This document shows, one piece after another, positions 4,767 through 6,167 of a DNA stretch of 6,167 bases. Positions within the stretch are counted from its first letter, which is position 1, and every line of letters starts with the position of its first letter. Below the pieces are notes generated by a model. The model was not told the origin of the DNA. It made no database searches and saw only the letters and a list, made by a program, of their open reading frames with translations. Origin of the DNA: Caulobacteraceae bacterium (GTDB lineage Bacteria > Pseudomonadota > Alphaproteobacteria > Caulobacterales > Caulobacteraceae); contig SDZP01000216.1 in the NCBI GenBank assembly GCA_004144935.1, positions 1 through 6,167 on the forward strand, given 5' to 3'. The position numbers were made by a program, and so were the translations under genes.

Positions 4767-5411
4767 ATGCAACCCGGTCCCCCCAAGTTCCAGCGCCGCA
4801 AGGAAGACCGTCCCGGCGAGATCGCCCTGGCGGCCTTGGCGGTGTTTTCCGAGAAGGGCTTCGCGGCCGCCAAGCTGGATGAGATCGCCCGGCGGGCCGG
4901 GGTCTCGAAGGGGGCGCTCTATCTCTATTACGAGACCAAGGAAGACATCTTCCACGCGGTGGTGAAGACGGCCGTGGCCCCCGACGTCGCCGTGCTGCGC
5001 GCCCGGCTCGAGGGCTTTCCCGGGTCGTTCGAGGAGCTGCTGGCGATCTTCCTGCCGGCCCTGGCCGGCATCCTGTCCGTGTCGCCGGTGGCCGGCATCG
5101 GCAAGATGGTGATCAGCGAGGGCCGCAACTTCCCGGAACTGGCCCGCTACTGGCACGACGAACTGGTGGCGCCGATGATCGGCCTGGTCAGCGGCCTGAT
5201 CGCCCGGGCCCAGGAGCGTGGCGAGGTGAGGCTCGGCGACCCCAGGCTGTTCGCCGTCCAGCTGGTCTCTCCCTTCCTGATGGCCCTGCTGTGGCGCGAG
5301 ACCTTCGTGCCGGTCGGGGCCGAACCTCTCGGCCTGAGCACCCTGGCCGCCCAGCACCTGGCGGTGATGAAGGGCGGCCTGCTTACGCCTGCCAACGGGA
5401 GCGGCTCATGA
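4767..5411 (+). CDS. TetR/AcrR family transcriptional regulator
   Basis: A 214-residue one-component repressor. The N-terminal DNA-binding domain spans about residues 16-62, with IALAALAVFSEKGFAAAKL as the first helices and the helix-turn-helix LDEIARRAGVSKGALYLYYE (37-56), followed by TKEDIF. The rest is a helical ligand and dimer domain with the motif SEGRNFPELARYW (117-129), common in regulators of efflux genes. The inducer cannot be told from sequence. It very probably binds the palindrome at 4736-4759 and so controls itself and the downstream membrane fusion gene, whose ATG overlaps its TGA by 4 bp. No Shine-Dalgarno precedes the ATG, and the promoter spacing suggests a leaderless message. 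Layout resembles E. coli cecR (ybiH) ahead of ybhGFSR. Confidence 0.95.
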   Translation: MQPGPPKFQRRKEDRPGEIALAALAVFSEKGFAAAKLDEIARRAGVSKGALYLYYETKEDIFHAVVKTAVAPDVAVLRARLEGFPGSFEELLAIFLPALAGILSVSPVAGIGKMVISEGRNFPELARYWHDELVAPMIGLVSGLIARAQERGEVRLGDPRLFAVQLVSPFLMALLWRETFVPVGAEPLGLSTLAAQHLAVMKGGLLTPANGSGS

Positions 5412-6167
5412 AGCGTCCGCCCAGAGTTGTCCTTATCGGCCTGGCCGCCGTGGGCGTCGCCGGAGCGGCCTGGATCTTCTGGCCCCGGGGCGGGCCCGCT
5501 CCGCTGACCGGTTATGTCGAGGGCGAGACCCTGTATTTCGCCGCCCCGCAATCGGGGTCCGTGACCGCCCTGAACGTCGAGCGCGGCCAGCGGGTGGAGG
5601 CCGGGGCGCCGCTGTTCCAGGTCGATGCCGAAACGGCGCAGGCGCAGTCGGCTCAGGCTTCGGCGCGGGCAGAGGCGGCGCGGGACCGGGCGGCGGATGC
5701 GCTGAAGGGCCAGCGGCCGCAGGAGCTGGCGGTCATCCAGGCGCAGCGGGCCAGCGCCCGGGCGCAACTGGACCAGGCCGAGGCGGACTTCCGACGGGTG
5801 CAGACCCTGGCCGCCAAGGGCATCTATGCGCCGGCCAGGCTGGACCAGGCGCGGGCCAGCGTCGGGGTGGCGCGGGCGCAGTACCAGGAGACGGTCAAGC
5901 GGCTGGACGTCGGGGAACTGGGGGCCAGCGAGGACCAGGCGCGGGCGGCGGCGGCGGAGGCGCAGGGCGCGCGGGCCGGCCTGAGCGAGGCGCAGATCCG
6001 GGCGCGGCAACTGTCGCCCGTGGCCCCGGCCGCCGGGCGGATCGAGGATGTCTTCTATCGGCCGGGCGAATGGGCGGTGGCTAACACGCCGGTGGTGGCG
6101 CTGCTGCCCGACGCCCGGGTCAAGCTGCGCTTCTATGTGCCGGAGACGGAGCTGAACCGCTATCGGC
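5408..6167 (+). CDS. HlyD/YbhG-like membrane fusion protein, partial (3' end outside window)
   Basis: The reading frame is open from the ATG at 5408 to the window end, giving the first 253 residues. It encodes a periplasmic adaptor of an efflux or secretion system. Residues 7-25 are one N-terminal membrane anchor without a lipobox. Then comes the first lipoyl half, GYVEGETLYFAAPQSGSVTA (35-54) to GAPLFQVD (66-73), and a long alanine/glutamine/arginine-rich coiled coil (about 75-200) with GQRPQELAVIQAQ (101-113). The second lipoyl half follows (SPVAPAAGRIEDVFYRPGEW, 203-222), then the start of the beta-barrel domain (VKLRFYVPETEL). The GYVEG opening and the QRPQEL linker resemble YbhG, the partner of an ABC exporter. 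GGGAG (5397-5401) lies 6 nt before the ATG, and the ATGA overlap links it to tetR. Transporter genes probably follow beyond the edge. Confidence 0.93.
   Translation, partial: MKRPPRVVLIGLAAVGVAGAAWIFWPRGGPAPLTGYVEGETLYFAAPQSGSVTALNVERGQRVEAGAPLFQVDAETAQAQSAQASARAEAARDRAADALKGQRPQELAVIQAQRASARAQLDQAEADFRRVQTLAAKGIYAPARLDQARASVGVARAQYQETVKRLDVGELGASEDQARAAAAEAQGARAGLSEAQIRARQLSPVAPAAGRIEDVFYRPGEWAVANTPVVALLPDARVKLRFYVPETELNRYR

Noticed and set aside
4587..6010. Long minus-strand open frames opposite tetR and hlyD
   Set aside because: Both plus-strand products are well recognised and coupled by an ATGA overlap. The antisense translations show no domain.
1..6167. CRISPR array, tRNA or rRNA gene, insertion sequence, or phage genes
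   Set aside because: There are no regularly spaced identical repeats, no cloverleaf or rRNA-like sequence that I can see, and no transposase or integrase. The repeats found are palindromic intergenic elements.

Overview
The window looks like chromosomal DNA from a GC-rich alphaproteobacterium, most likely Caulobacteraceae (Caulobacter, Phenylobacterium or Brevundimonas type). The reasons are strong G/C preference at third codon positions, the type of intergenic GC-rich palindromic repeats, promoter elements that resemble the Caulobacter housekeeping pattern, and a gene set of DUF6356, proC, YbjN-domain, BMFP/UbiK, lgt and a MidA/NDUFAF7-type methyltransferase. The genus is inferred, not proven.

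Left half, all genes on the minus strand. Reading 3' to 5' along the plus strand: a composite palindromic repeat (1-192), a small one-TM DUF6356 protein (202-444) with its own extended -10 promoter set inside an inverted repeat (517-540), proC (675-1454), a pair of 57-bp inverted repeats (1479-1655), a YbjN-domain protein (1676-2185), and ubiK (2308-2574). The last three genes could be one transcript, ubiK to ybjN to proC, although the gaps of 122 and 221 bp hold hairpins and repeats and no clear internal promoter.

Right half, all genes on the plus strand. A divergent intergenic region (2575-2705) separates ubiK from lgt (GTG start, 2706-3593). lgt overlaps by 4 bp a class I SAM-dependent methyltransferase of the MidA/NDUFAF7 family (3590-4642). 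After a short GC-rich spacer comes a second unit: a perfect 24-bp palindromic operator (4736-4759) lying 7 bp before the ATG of a TetR-family repressor (4767-5411). This gene overlaps by 4 bp an HlyD/YbhG-like membrane fusion protein that runs off the window end (5408 to beyond 6167).

How they work together: proC (proline synthesis), ubiK (ubiquinone biosynthesis accessory factor), lgt (lipoprotein maturation) and the methyltransferase (complex I assembly in mitochondria) are housekeeping functions. The tetR-hlyD unit looks like an autoregulated efflux cassette similar in layout to E. coli cecR-ybhGFSR; its transporter subunits would lie past the right edge. I did not find a new biological system. 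The most notable observations are the operator/promoter arrangement at tetR, which suggests a leaderless repressor mRNA, the dyad centred on the DUF6356 -10 box, and the two repeat structures.
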